DNA of 64,000 nucleotides from JBEISR01 sp044371425 (GCA_044371425.1 JBILTR010000022.1:25593-89592); one strand, 5' to 3'; shown: positions 33,501 through 42,631, counted from the stretch's first letter. Numbers and translations: made by a program. The notes: generated from the letters alone by a model not told the origin.

Positions 33501-35285
33501 GCGGTGGCGATCGAAGAATGGGAGATGGCCGAACCGCTGCTGTGGCGACTGAAAGACTCCGCCGATCCCAAGAGGTCCGCCTGGGCCAGGGAAACTTTGG
33601 CGCAGCAAGCACTCCAAAAAGATCTCAAGTCGATCGCAGTGCGTTCGTTCGGAATCGATCCCCAGTCGATCGATCCGAAAAGGGAAGTCGACCCCCGACT
33701 ACCAACCCGCGACCCCATGTCCAAGGAAGATCTGACACAGTGGCAACGGTCGCCGGAAGACTGGCCCAAAGGTCATGTGGCGGTCGAACCGATGGAAGGA
33801 AGGTTCGATCTGGGGGCAGGTGGGATTCCTTTCGACCTGGATGTGCAACCAGGAGATCTGCTGGATGGCTGGTCGCTTCGATGGGCCAACAACGATCTAC
33901 GACTGTCGAATCCTTGGGGCCAGGAGACACTGATCGGAGCCATTGAGTTCGAACTAAGAGCAGGCCAGGACTTCAACCCGGCAGCTTTCGCTTGGCGGCA
34001 TCGCATCGTCCTGGAAATGCCACAGGAACTGGTGGTGATCGATGCGTCCCGCTTGCCCGAAGGGGAGCAGGCGGTGCTGTGGCGTCAGACGTTCGGCCAA
34101 GAAGATCCATTCGTCGAAGGACGCGGCCCCCGATCAGGGATCGAAGAGACCATCTGGGGCGAACGGATCCGAAAGCCAGGTCGCGACTATCGCCTGCTAG
34201 GTGCAAACGAACGGGGTATCTTCGGTTTCGTTGGAGAGGAGTTGGTCTGCTGGGACTGGATGACCGGTGAAAAGCAATGGAGTCGACGATGGAAGGGAAG
34301 AACGACTCAGGGAGCCGTCGACCGCAATCGACTATTACTGGTCGATTCTGGCGATGGGAAACGTTTCCAAATCGACTGTCGCGATGGGACGATCGACCTG
34401 GAAGGCGATTGGCCGGTGGGCTGGCAATGGCGAGCTCATCATCGGGGACGCATCCTGGCCGACCAACGGAGCACGGAGCCCAATGCGCTGGGGGCATTTC
34501 GGCTGATCGATTTCGATTCGGGTCAGAGCTTGCTGGAAAGGACCTTCGCCGCTGGAACCATCGCCGGGATTGGAGAGCAACGAGCCCTCGTGGCTTGGGA
34601 TCCCCAGGGACTGCTCACCTTCTGGGATTTTGCCAACGCGAAAGAAACCCAACAGCAAGCGACCGCCGAAAAGCGGCTGCGTGAGGTCCGCCTGATCCGC
34701 ATGGCAAATCGATGGCTGGTCCTTCCCTACAGCCATGCCTACGATGCTCCGGTCGAAGTCTTTCCCAGCGCCAAAGATCCTCAGTATCGGATGGTTGCTG
34801 GGCCGATCTATGCGCTCGATGACGAAGGCAAACTAGCATGGCAGCGTGGAGCCAAATGCTACCGGATGCTTTATCCTCTAGCGCAGTCCAAACAGTCGCC
34901 CCTGATGGTGCTGGTCCGCCGAATCAAATGGCCGGCGAGAGAACAGGGGCCGCGTGAAACCACCTCGATCGCGCTGCTGGATCTCCGAACTGGGCAAACT
35001 GTCTATACCAACCACCTCTTGCCGATGGCCCGTGGTGCCCAATTCTCGCACCGCGTCCACCCCAGTGAATCGGTCGCCTGGGTCGGATTCGGTGGGCAGA
35101 TGCTACGCGTCGAGTGGACGGACGAAGAGACTCCGCCGTCCCCCGTCAGCCCGGTGGGGATGGTCAACGCACGCACCCCACTGGCAGCCCCCGCCGCGTC
35201 ACTCCAGAATCCCGGCCGTGGAGAACTGGAGTTTGGGGAATCGGGAGAGCTTCCAGTAATTCCACCATTGCCTCGCGCCCGGTAG
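30570..35285 (+). CDS. Exported PQQ-type beta-propeller protein with TPR segment
   Basis: This 1,571-residue protein has a signal peptide (RWLAILAIVSTLSPSLPA, ending near residue 33). The N-terminal ~280 residues are helical. From ~365 PQQ-like propeller blades recur with the motif [AG]xDxxTGxxxW: GIDQRTGRIIWD, LDPATGQF, GIDLASGKTLWTM, LEGRTGKPLWRM and AIDLETGKEV. A TPR-like block follows (LGQADYATAMKEAKQALDL, ~790-815). A second propeller region near the C-terminus shows WDWMTGEKQW, IDFDSGQSLL and LDLRTGQTVY. No PQQ dehydrogenase active-site motif was seen, so this is more likely a scaffold than an enzyme. The start at 30570 has GAGGAG 7 nt upstream. It heads a run of close or overlapping genes through MoxR, DUF58 and BatA, suggesting it is a periplasmic partner of that module. 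Confidence 0.87.
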   Translation: MKRRVLGKPSQRPAIRWLAILAIVSTLSPSLPAQRVPFRGRMEVDGSAELMLAPRELRAILEDAKEQAGRGAWAEASLGIGQILGLEENASDQPSQDGSGGDYFLESNGGAAEKPRNDGSPPATQSLKAAALELLFSFPREGAEVVELRYGAAAKRAFEEALRQADAAAMRRVANRFPATQSGRLATWWLAEWSIGQGQLEQGAQWLELLMEQPTARDQFGPSLGIWTAILWRAAGQVDRAVEVGMKAQSLFANADASWNGKPWKWGSDSDTIRQQLSQVDIGSLMAGRQAARQWWQTNGRADGNGQGEVGQVLPLVQWDLPMHAAPQDSQAVMAVMREQFNDRSYGYPSRVPLVVGDYVVVRTYDQRTLGIDQRTGRIIWDSPYEGFPLRTVRNPLLEPMGDGGTVSIPEPLLRAVWADAVTGQLSSDGQRVFGVCSTSARQAADRMAADGAQAAMLGIDRSTTNVLRAWSISRQGAIQWEVGGEDGLGAEELAGAFFLGAPCIDGNRLHVLAEINGEVQLVELDPATGQFKGAQSLVANSLLPIASDPMRRPLGATPAVHSGVILAPTLSGYLIAYDTTSETLRWAMQYGGSTNAMQRMHVFGGQVRDGLDPLAPRSLETAPLVADGMVYFLPCEPDANALFGIDLASGKTLWTMARDALRMLAGAWDGKLLVLGDRSIQLLEGRTGKPLWRMMLGANERLAGRGVRQGNRYLLPTINQEILAIDLETGKEVTRYPVEGRLGHLIGVGGRLLSLSAMELSQYVLKERLTEELQSMKPEETQSAAAGARRAELALGQADYATAMKEAKQALDLQPDDLASQWLMMKVAMAAMKADFEKYGEMVEPYEQLMAAGPDRTTYWTLMVRGLTQKKQWNSAWQRMLALTSESLRSAPSDPSSPGTMMLDRDWMIEHPRWVASQFEKIWESVGPDERQQLAAEFDAWAGELDRQSPLMRRRLIGAVGNVPMAEPFVERAARDAVAIEEWEMAEPLLWRLKDSADPKRSAWARETLAQQALQKDLKSIAVRSFGIDPQSIDPKREVDPRLPTRDPMSKEDLTQWQRSPEDWPKGHVAVEPMEGRFDLGAGGIPFDLDVQPGDLLDGWSLRWANNDLRLSNPWGQETLIGAIEFELRAGQDFNPAAFAWRHRIVLEMPQELVVIDASRLPEGEQAVLWRQTFGQEDPFVEGRGPRSGIEETIWGERIRKPGRDYRLLGANERGIFGFVGEELVCWDWMTGEKQWSRRWKGRTTQGAVDRNRLLLVDSGDGKRFQIDCRDGTIDLEGDWPVGWQWRAHHRGRILADQRSTEPNALGAFRLIDFDSGQSLLERTFAAGTIAGIGEQRALVAWDPQGLLTFWDFANAKETQQQATAEKRLREVRLIRMANRWLVLPYSHAYDAPVEVFPSAKDPQYRMVAGPIYALDDEGKLAWQRGAKCYRMLYPLAQSKQSPLMVLVRRIKWPAREQGPRETTSIALLDLRTGQTVYTNHLLPMARGAQFSHRVHPSESVAWVGFGGQMLRVEWTDEETPPSPVSPVGMVNARTPLAAPAASLQNPGRGELEFGESGELPVIPPLPRAR

Positions 35286-35302
35286 CTATCCTGGAGCGTA
35301 TG

Positions 35303-35488
35303 ATGGAGTCGAGCGGAATGGTGGAGGTGGCATGGCAGGCCGCCTTGCGTTCCGCCTGCATCCTCGCGGCTGATGAGCCGTGGGTGGAGGGCTTCATCAG
35401 AGACCAACTTGAGTTGCTCGGCCGCCCCAAACGGCCTGTGGCTCTGTTCCCAGACCGAACCGAAACCGCGACCTCGTCGTCGCGTTGA
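35303..35488 (+). CDS. Small ORF between the propeller gene and moxR
   Basis: A 61-residue ORF, MESSGMVEVAWQAALRSACI, then a segment rich in Glu, Trp and Leu (ADEPWVEGFIRDQLELL), and a polar Ser-rich tail. It has no signal peptide or membrane span and could form two amphipathic helices. GGAG lies about 6 nt before the ATG at 35303. The ORF fits between the propeller stop (35285) and the moxR start (35503) with only 17 and 14 nt to spare, which favours a real gene in the operon. I do not recognise it. The alternative is non-coding spacer, because short open frames are frequent in this GC-rich DNA. Confidence 0.45.
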   Translation: MESSGMVEVAWQAALRSACILAADEPWVEGFIRDQLELLGRPKRPVALFPDRTETATSSSR

Positions 35489-35502
35489 TGAAAGGAACCA
35501 GC

Positions 35503-36543
35503 ATGGCACGTCCGTCGGATGACCCACTCGAAAGGGTCCACCAGACGCGCGAGAAGATTTTTCACCAGATGGAAAAGGTGATTGTTGGACAGCGCGAAGT
35601 GATCGATCAACTTCTGGTCTGCATCCTCAGCCGCGGCCACTGCCTTTTGGAAGGTGTTCCGGGGCTAGCCAAGACCCTGATGATCAGCTCGTTGGCCAAA
35701 ACGATGAGCCTCTCTTTCAGCCGCATCCAGTTCACCCCCGACTTGATGCCCGCCGACATCACCGGGACCGAGATCATCGAGGAAAACAAGACCACCGGGG
35801 GGAGGGAGCGCCGCTTCCTGGAAGGGCCTCTGTTCGCCCACGTGATCCTGGCCGACGAAATCAACCGGACTCCACCCAAGACCCAGGCCGCCCTGTTGGA
35901 GGCGATGCAGGAGCGGACGGTGACGGTGGGACGCAAGCAACACACGCTCACCGATCCATTCTTTGTGCTGGCGACGCAAAACCCAATCGAACAGGAAGGA
36001 ACCTATCCACTGCCCGAGGCCCAGCAGGACCGCTTCATGCTCAAGGTGAATGTCGATTATCCGAAGTTCGACGAGGAATTCGAGGTGGCTCGCCGAACCA
36101 CCTCCCTTGGCGGGCAGTCGATCGAGGCGGTGGTGTCGGGAGAAGAGATTCTGCAGCTGCAGCAGGTGGTCCGTGGTGTCGAAGTCTCCGACAACGTCAT
36201 CCGCTATGCACTGGCCATCGTACGGCAGACGCGAGTCAGCCAGCCAGGGGTTCCCGAGTTTGTCACCGAGCAGGTGGGATGGGGTGCTGGCCCGCGAGCG
36301 GTCCAGTTTCTGATTCTGGGAGCCAAAGCCAAAGCGGCGATGCGAGGCAGCCCTTATGTCGATGTCTCCGACGTCCAAAGCCTGGCCAGACCGGTGCTTC
36401 GGCACCGCATGGTGGTCAACTTTGCAGCCGAAAGCGATGGCGTGACCAGCGACGATATCGTCCAGAAGATTCTCGATTCCACCCCGACCGCTCAGGATGA
36501 ATTGCTGCGCGATGCCCGATTCCAACGCATTTTTGCATCCTGA
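35503..36543 (+). CDS. MoxR family AAA+ ATPase
   Basis: This 346-residue protein is an AAA+ ATPase of the MoxR subgroup, a chaperone-like remodeller that acts with vWA-domain proteins. It shows Walker A GVPGLAKT (~52-59), Walker B HVILADEINR (~112-121), KTQAALLEAMQERTVT, sensor 1 LATQNPIEQEGTYPLPEAQQ (~150-169) followed by DRFM, and a C-terminal lid with ARPVLRHRMV. The length matches the family (about 320-350). ATG 35503 is preferred because AAAGGA lies 6 nt upstream; ATG 35488 and TTG 35485 lack a site. The next gene (DUF58) starts 32 nt inside its 3' end, so translation is coupled. The order MoxR-DUF58-BatA is the classic module. Confidence 0.95.
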   Translation: MARPSDDPLERVHQTREKIFHQMEKVIVGQREVIDQLLVCILSRGHCLLEGVPGLAKTLMISSLAKTMSLSFSRIQFTPDLMPADITGTEIIEENKTTGGRERRFLEGPLFAHVILADEINRTPPKTQAALLEAMQERTVTVGRKQHTLTDPFFVLATQNPIEQEGTYPLPEAQQDRFMLKVNVDYPKFDEEFEVARRTTSLGGQSIEAVVSGEEILQLQQVVRGVEVSDNVIRYALAIVRQTRVSQPGVPEFVTEQVGWGAGPRAVQFLILGAKAKAAMRGSPYVDVSDVQSLARPVLRHRMVVNFAAESDGVTSDDIVQKILDSTPTAQDELLRDARFQRIFAS

Positions 36544-37414
36544 CGCGATCCGGCGCATCGGCCGGATGGAACTGCGAGCGAGGCATCTGGTCGAAGGTTT
36601 TCTGGCCGGGATGCACCGCAGTCCTTATTTTGGTCAGTCGATCGAGTTCTTGCAGCACAGACAGTATGTGCCAGGGGACGACCTGCGCCATATCGATTGG
36701 AAGGTCTGGGGCCGCCAGGATCGACTCTATATCAAGCAGTATCAGGAAGACACCAATCTCCGCTGCAGCGTTCTGCTGGATACCTCGGAGAGCATGGGAT
36801 ACGGGCGAGGCTCGCTCAATAAGATGCAGTATGCATCGACCATCGCCGCCTGCCTTTCCTACTTGGTGATTCGCCAGCAGGATGCGGCAGGCTTGGTGCT
36901 GTTCGATGACCGGATTCGAAGACGCCTGCCTTGGCGATCCCAACGCAAGCACCTGCAGGCGATCCTCGAATCCTTGCAAGATATCCAACCCGCCGGCCAG
37001 ACCAGCTTGGAAAAGATGGTCAAGGAAGTTCGAGACGGATTCACCAAGCGTGGGCTGATGGTGCTCATCAGCGATTTCCTGGGAGTCCCAGCCGAATCGC
37101 TCAAGACGCTCAAAGGACTAGTTCAGGCAGGCCACGACCTGCTGATTTTCCATGTCCTGGATGACGACGAACTCGACTTCCCCTTTGAAGACCCCACCCG
37201 CTTCGAAGGCATGGAGATCCCCGACGCTCTGGCCTGCAATCCGAAGGCGCTGCGCGATGGATACCTCGAATCGCTGCAGCGGTTTCTCGATGCAATCCGC
37301 AAGCAGGCGGGGAATCTACGAGCCGATTACAGGCTGGTGCGGACCAGTGAGCCGATCGATGCCGTTCTGACGGCTTTCCTCGCGGCCCGACTGGCCCACT
37401 TGAAGAAAGGCTGA
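36512..37414 (+). CDS. DUF58 domain protein (vWA-like)
   Basis: This 300-residue protein is a DUF58 protein, the usual companion of MoxR. It carries the hallmark YVPGDDLRHIDWKVWGR (~50-66) and a vWA-like segment with SVLLDTSESMGYG (~88-100, D-x-S-x-S MIDAS motif) and MVLISDFLG. It has no signal peptide or transmembrane helix, so it is likely cytoplasmic, as in other MoxR loci. The ATG at 36512 overlaps moxR by 32 nt; an earlier in-frame ATG at 36497 is possible, but the conserved start FLHPDAIRRI follows 36512 more naturally. Its substrate is unknown. It probably bridges the ATPase to membrane vWA proteins encoded downstream. Confidence 0.93.
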   Translation: MPDSNAFLHPDAIRRIGRMELRARHLVEGFLAGMHRSPYFGQSIEFLQHRQYVPGDDLRHIDWKVWGRQDRLYIKQYQEDTNLRCSVLLDTSESMGYGRGSLNKMQYASTIAACLSYLVIRQQDAAGLVLFDDRIRRRLPWRSQRKHLQAILESLQDIQPAGQTSLEKMVKEVRDGFTKRGLMVLISDFLGVPAESLKTLKGLVQAGHDLLIFHVLDDDELDFPFEDPTRFEGMEIPDALACNPKALRDGYLESLQRFLDAIRKQAGNLRADYRLVRTSEPIDAVLTAFLAARLAHLKKG

Positions 37415-37429
37415 GCAAGGGGAGAGATC

Positions 37430-39796
37430 ATGCAGTTTGTCTTTCCATCGCTAGCCTGGGGATTTCTGTTGATGCTGGTCCCACTGGCGATCCACTTGAT
37501 CCAATGGACGCGCCACCGCCAAGTCCCCTGGGCGGCGATGGAGTTCCTGCTGGAAAGCTACCGAAAGCATCAGCGTTGGGTCTGGATGAAGCAACTCCTG
37601 CTGCTTCTCAGTCGCATCGCCATCATGGCGACGCTAGCCGCCATGTGCGCCCAGTGGATCAGCAACGCCCGATGGGCCAGTCTCTTTGGCCAGTCGGTTA
37701 CCCATCACCTGCTGCTGGTCGATGACTCCTTTTCGATGTCCGATACCCGAAAAGGTGCCTCCGCCTACCAGAAAGCGTGGGACGCCGTCGGAGTCCTGCT
37801 GAGGAATGCGGCGGCAGCGGGAGGCAACCATCACGCCACGATCCTGCGGTACAGCCAAGCGCAAGCGCCCGGACCGTCGCAGACGCCTGGACCAGCTCCT
37901 GCACCCGGCCAATCCCAGTCGATCGATGCCAGGGCGGATGTTTTGGCTGCCAGTGTCCCTTCGGACCCCACTCCGCTGCTGGAAGCGATTCGTTCGACGC
38001 GCCCCACCTCCCTGGAACTCAGCCCCTTAGCTGGCCTGCAGTTGCTGCAACAGGTGCCTCGTATCGCGATAGATGAGCAGCGTATCGTCTATGTGGTCAG
38101 CGATTTCCGCCGCAAAGATTGGGGCTCCCCAGAAGCCATCCAGCCGGCCATCGCCTCGATCGCCGCCGAAGGGACACGCATCGAAATGATCGATTGCGTC
38201 GATGAGGAACACCCGAATCTCTCGATCGAATCGGTCACTGCCGACTCCGATATCCTCGCAGCGGGGATCCCCGCGAAAGTGAGAGTGCAAGTCCGCAATT
38301 CCGGCCCGTCGGTCGCCCGCGATGTCCAAGTGCGGCTTCAGGCAATCGATTCCGCCGAAGCCGGATCCGCTCCTCGCTTGTCCGACCCCTTCTCCGGCAA
38401 GGTGCAAGATATTCCCCCAGAACTGATCGATCGGCTGGGACCTGGGGAGTCGACGGCTTTAAGCTTCCAGGTCGTCTTTCCCTCCAGCGGCTACCACGGG
38501 CTCCATGCGATGCTGTCGGATGATGCGATAGAAACAGATAACCACGGCTATTCCGTCCTAGCGATGGACCAAGGCAAGCAGGTGCTGGTGATCGACGGCG
38601 ATCCAAAACAGCAGAACGGATTCTTTCTCGAAGCGGCGCTGGAGCCCGGGGGGCCCGCGCGGACAGGCCTGCGCACCGTGCGAAAGGAACCAGCATGGCT
38701 TCGCGATGCGGCTTCCGAGGATCTCGATCCCTATGCAGCGATTTTTCTTCTGGGCTGCCCAAGGCTAGATGTGGCGGCGGTGGCCAACGTCGAATCGTAT
38801 GTCCAACGCGGCGGGGGAGTCGCGGTGGTGCTGGGAAGCGAGGAGGCGACGCTGCTCGACTACCAAGCAGCCGATCGTGGCTGGCATCGCGATGGCGAAG
38901 GCTTTCTACCTGTAAGACCGCTGGATGCCGTACCTCTTGAAGGAGAACGGGCGCCCGGGGGTGCGGACATGAGCATCGAAGCCCATGCTCTTTTTCAATC
39001 CCTGCTGGCCCTCAACTCCAACCCCCTCGGGATGGTTCGCATCAGTCAGCGAGTGGCGATCGATCCCAAAAAGCCGCTGCCCGCTCAGGCTCGCGTCATC
39101 GCCACCTCCCGCGACAAACAGCCCTTGCTGATCGACTCTCCGTTTGGAGCCGGACGCGTGCTGACCTATTTGGGAGGCTGGACCAACGCGTGGTCGAATT
39201 GGCCACGCGACCCCACCTTCGTCATTACCTCCCTGAAAATGGCCGCCTACCTAGGCTCCTTCCGCCAAGCCGAATCCAGCCAGTCGATTCTGGAGCCTCT
39301 GGCGTGGCGAGGCAACAGCTTGCAGTATGCCCCCAACTACCAAGTGGTTTTTCCCGCCAACGGCGTTGGGGGCCGAGTTGCTGTGGAGGGGGAAGCAAAG
39401 TCCGGTGAAGAAGGCCAGCTTTCGATCGATATTCAGCCGGGCGATCCTTCTCTTAGCCCATCGGTCGCGCTGGCCAGCACGCATCCTGGTATCGTCGAAC
39501 TTTGGCTGCAGACGCTGGAGGGACAACCGCAGATGCGAACCTTCGCAAAACAGGTCAGCGCCGGCGAAGGAAGCACCCTGAAGGTCACCCCTGAGGAACT
39601 GCAAGAGGGACTTCGCCCCGTCGCAATTCAATACCGCAAAGCCGATGCCGTTCAGGCCAGCAACGCACTAGAGGCCTCGGCATCACGACGAAGCTCTTGG
39701 TGGATTTTGCTGCTGGCACTCCTGGCGCTCGAACAGTTCTTCGGGTGGTGGTCCAGCTACCACATTCCCAAACGCAGCGCGAAGGGAGCCAGCTGA
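37430..39796 (+). CDS. BatA-domain vWA membrane protein
   Basis: This 788-residue protein begins MQFVFPSLAWGFLLMLVPLA, the BatA/aerotolerance N-terminal membrane segment, with IHLIQWTRHRQVPWAAMEFL next and a second helix at ~57-75. A vWA-like domain follows with a MIDAS DDSFSMS (~98-104) and YVVSDFRRKDWG. A large periplasmic part with CARDB-like beta segments (VRVQVRNSGPSVARDVQV) and a ThuA/glutamine-amidotransferase-like stretch (AIFLLGCPRLDVAAVANVE) runs to ~700. One C-terminal helix (ILLLALLALEQFFGWW) closes it. GGGGAGA lies before the ATG at 37430, 15 bp after DUF58. It overlaps the next gene by one base (TGATG). It is a likely membrane partner of MoxR/DUF58; its physiological output is unknown. 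Confidence 0.9.
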   Translation: MQFVFPSLAWGFLLMLVPLAIHLIQWTRHRQVPWAAMEFLLESYRKHQRWVWMKQLLLLLSRIAIMATLAAMCAQWISNARWASLFGQSVTHHLLLVDDSFSMSDTRKGASAYQKAWDAVGVLLRNAAAAGGNHHATILRYSQAQAPGPSQTPGPAPAPGQSQSIDARADVLAASVPSDPTPLLEAIRSTRPTSLELSPLAGLQLLQQVPRIAIDEQRIVYVVSDFRRKDWGSPEAIQPAIASIAAEGTRIEMIDCVDEEHPNLSIESVTADSDILAAGIPAKVRVQVRNSGPSVARDVQVRLQAIDSAEAGSAPRLSDPFSGKVQDIPPELIDRLGPGESTALSFQVVFPSSGYHGLHAMLSDDAIETDNHGYSVLAMDQGKQVLVIDGDPKQQNGFFLEAALEPGGPARTGLRTVRKEPAWLRDAASEDLDPYAAIFLLGCPRLDVAAVANVESYVQRGGGVAVVLGSEEATLLDYQAADRGWHRDGEGFLPVRPLDAVPLEGERAPGGADMSIEAHALFQSLLALNSNPLGMVRISQRVAIDPKKPLPAQARVIATSRDKQPLLIDSPFGAGRVLTYLGGWTNAWSNWPRDPTFVITSLKMAAYLGSFRQAESSQSILEPLAWRGNSLQYAPNYQVVFPANGVGGRVAVEGEAKSGEEGQLSIDIQPGDPSLSPSVALASTHPGIVELWLQTLEGQPQMRTFAKQVSAGEGSTLKVTPEELQEGLRPVAIQYRKADAVQASNALEASASRRSSWWILLLALLALEQFFGWWSSYHIPKRSAKGAS

Positions 39797-42573
39797 TGAC
39801 CCCAATCCCGCTGGCACAGATCCAATCCCGCACCACGCTCCAGTGGATGCGACTGGAATCGTTCGATCAATGGTGGCACTGGATCGCACTGGCGCTGGCC
39901 ATCGCAGCGGCTCTTTCCTATCTGGTGTTCTGGTGGCGACGAGACACGGCAGAGCTACCAAGACCGCTTCGTTGGACGCTGCTGCTCCTCCGATCAGCCG
40001 CATGGCTTGGGGTGCTCCTCTTTTTCCTCGACCTGCAGAAACGCAGCGAAGAGGAAATTCAGAAGCCTTCCCGGGTTGCCGTGCTGGTCGACACGTCGCT
40101 TAGCATGAGCCTACCGGCGGACTGGTCGACCGGTGGCGAAGGCGCATCGCGCACCAACGAGGTAACCAAACTGCTGCAAGGCAGCGACTGGCTTCCGTCG
40201 CTCAACCAGCAGCACGAAGTCGCCATCTATCGGTTCGATGAATCCCCGAAACCTCTGCAAGTCGCTCTCCTCCCCCGCGACACTTCCAGTCGCAGCGACC
40301 AACCGGCAGACGGTTCGGAAAACACTCCTTCTGTTTGGCGAGCAGCATCCTGGGCCGCCTGGATTGGATCGCTGCTGATCGCAACCGGACTTCTGGTGAT
40401 CGGGCTCACACTCCTGGCGCGCGGTCGTTCCAGAGAATCCAGCCCCAGGCAGGCTGGCTGGCTGCTAGCATCGACGCTGACTGCAATCTGTGGCCTGATC
40501 ATCGCGGGCACCGGAATCCTGAGAGGCTCCCAATTCCCTCTACGATCTTTATGGCTCTGGCAGATGCCGGCCATGGAGGATTTGGCCCCACCCAAGTCCT
40601 CAGCCGAACCATCTCAGTCGAAAGACCTAGCATCCATCGATTGGACCGGTGTCCTGGCCCCGGTAGGCACCCAGTCCCGCCTGGGAGACGCCATGCAGGC
40701 GATCCTCGATCAGGAACGTGGAAACCCGTTGGCTGCGATGATCCTGCTGACCGACGGCCAATCGAATGCAGGCATCAATCCCGAAGCGGCCGTGGCAGAT
40801 GCCACGTTGGCTGGAGTGCCGCTGCGCATCGTCGGACTGGGCTCCAGCGACCTGCCCAACAACGTCCGACTGGTCGACGTCGATGCACCCAAACGAGTCT
40901 TTCCGGGGGATCCATTCCGATTGAGCGCGTTGCTTCAGTCGACAGGTTTTGCCGGCAAAACGGTCCAGGTCCAGCTACGCCGCTCTCGCAGTTCCGATCG
41001 CCCCACCGATGCCGATTTCAGCATCGTTGACGAATTGCCGGTCGAACTGGCTGCTTCCGATTCCTTGACCCCGGTGCAGTTTGAAATCGAACCGCCGGAA
41101 TTGGGAGAGTGGATCTACGAAGTCAAATGCATGCCACCGCCAGGAGACTCCAACCTCCAAGATGATCGACTCGACACTTCCGTTCGCGTGGTGGAACCCA
41201 AAAGCAAAGTACTCACCATCGCCGGTGGTCCGACGCGAGAGTACCAGTTCGTCCGCAATCTGCTATTCCGTGACAAGACCATCCAGTCCCACGTCTATCT
41301 TCAGACCGGGGCGCCTGGCATGTCCCAGGAAGCTCAGGAACTGCTCGACGCCTTCCCAAGCTCGCTGCAGCAACTTTCCGAATACGACTGCATCCTGGCA
41401 TTCGATACCGACTGGATGGCGCTAAGCATCCAACAGTTGGAGGCTCTGGAGCAATGGGTCGCCGAGCAGGCAGGGGGCCTGGTGATGATCGCAGGTCCGG
41501 TCGCGACGCCTCGTTGGGCCGGCACGGAAGGCAATGGCGATCGCCGGGCGACCATCCTGCGAGGACTGTGCCCCGTCGACTTGAACGCGCGAGGCCTCCG
41601 GCTGCTGTCGCTGGGACGATTCGAAGCCGATACCGCATGGCCCCTGAAGATCACGGAAGATGGTGCGCGCACCGATTTTCTGCAGGTGCACGAAGATCCC
41701 CAAAAGGCGCAAAACGCTTGGAACCAGTTCCGCGGTGTCTATAGCTACTTCGCCAGCTTTGATCCCAAACCAGGAGCTCAGACACTGGCCCTATTCACCG
41801 ACCCCGCCGCCGCTCAAGACGGCAAACTCCCCGTTTTTCTTGCCAACCAGTTTTTCGGCGCAGGGCGAGTCGTCTTTCAAGGGAGCGGAGAAATCTGGCG
41901 ACTTCGCGAACAAGGCGAAGGGCTTTTCGATACCTATTACACCAAGCTGGTTAGATGGGTGTCGCAAGGAAGGCTGCTGAGAGACAGCAACCGAGGCATC
42001 CTGCTATTGGATAAAGAAGAGGCGATGGTTGGGGAGACGGTAAGCGTGCGAGCGATCCTCAAGGATGCCCAACTGCAACCCTGGATCCAGCCTGCGGTCG
42101 AAGCGAGGCTGGCCGATCCCAACCAGCGCACGCAGACGATTCGCTTATCCCCTATGCCCGACAGCACCCAACCGGGTGTCTACCTGGGACAGTTTGTCAT
42201 CCGACAGCCAGGCAACCATACCCTGCAGCTCTCCTTTGGATCGATCTCCGAACCGGTGGTGCTCAGCCAGCAGGTGGCTGGCCGAGTCCCGGCGACGGAA
42301 GTGCAAAGCCCCCAGCGGAACGATCCTCTGCTCGAACTTCTCGCAAACAGAAGCTCGGGCATCTTCTTCCGTGGCATCGAACCGGCGATCGAATCGGCCG
42401 CATCCGGACAGGCTCGCCTGATCGATGGCCTGAAAGCACAAGACCAGACACAGTTTCTTCCGGGGGCTCCAGACCCCAGTTTCCAAGAACGCTGGATGCT
42501 TCTCCTCATGGCCATGATCGCCGGATGCCTGGGCCTGGAATGGCTGCTCCGACGACTCCACCGACTCGCCTGA
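39796..42573 (+). CDS. vWA membrane protein with split vWA domain (BatB/GATase1-like)
   Basis: This 925-residue protein starts at ATG 39796, which overlaps the previous stop by one base (TGATG), with GAAGGGAG upstream. Two N-terminal helices (~28-48, ~58-76) precede a vWA MIDAS motif VLVDTSLSMS (~95-104). Before the vWA continues with MILLTDGQSNAGI (~314-326), two extra transmembrane helices intervene (~187-213 SLLIATGLLVIGLTLLA; ~224-245 STLTAICGLIIAGTGIL). The TRLGDAM-type segment (QSRLGDAMQAIL) appears just before TDGQSN. A glutamine-amidotransferase-like region (~470-650) and beta-rich periplasmic domain follow, and a final helix is at ~895-915. It is the second vWA protein of the MoxR operon. 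The inserted membrane hairpin is unusual for a vWA fold. Confidence 0.87.
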   Translation: MTPIPLAQIQSRTTLQWMRLESFDQWWHWIALALAIAAALSYLVFWWRRDTAELPRPLRWTLLLLRSAAWLGVLLFFLDLQKRSEEEIQKPSRVAVLVDTSLSMSLPADWSTGGEGASRTNEVTKLLQGSDWLPSLNQQHEVAIYRFDESPKPLQVALLPRDTSSRSDQPADGSENTPSVWRAASWAAWIGSLLIATGLLVIGLTLLARGRSRESSPRQAGWLLASTLTAICGLIIAGTGILRGSQFPLRSLWLWQMPAMEDLAPPKSSAEPSQSKDLASIDWTGVLAPVGTQSRLGDAMQAILDQERGNPLAAMILLTDGQSNAGINPEAAVADATLAGVPLRIVGLGSSDLPNNVRLVDVDAPKRVFPGDPFRLSALLQSTGFAGKTVQVQLRRSRSSDRPTDADFSIVDELPVELAASDSLTPVQFEIEPPELGEWIYEVKCMPPPGDSNLQDDRLDTSVRVVEPKSKVLTIAGGPTREYQFVRNLLFRDKTIQSHVYLQTGAPGMSQEAQELLDAFPSSLQQLSEYDCILAFDTDWMALSIQQLEALEQWVAEQAGGLVMIAGPVATPRWAGTEGNGDRRATILRGLCPVDLNARGLRLLSLGRFEADTAWPLKITEDGARTDFLQVHEDPQKAQNAWNQFRGVYSYFASFDPKPGAQTLALFTDPAAAQDGKLPVFLANQFFGAGRVVFQGSGEIWRLREQGEGLFDTYYTKLVRWVSQGRLLRDSNRGILLLDKEEAMVGETVSVRAILKDAQLQPWIQPAVEARLADPNQRTQTIRLSPMPDSTQPGVYLGQFVIRQPGNHTLQLSFGSISEPVVLSQQVAGRVPATEVQSPQRNDPLLELLANRSSGIFFRGIEPAIESAASGQARLIDGLKAQDQTQFLPGAPDPSFQERWMLLLMAMIAGCLGLEWLLRRLHRLA

Positions 42574-42631
42574 GCCAAAGGTTCCTGGGAAGATAGCGAC
42601 ACACCGAATGCATCGATCGGAAGATGGCTAG

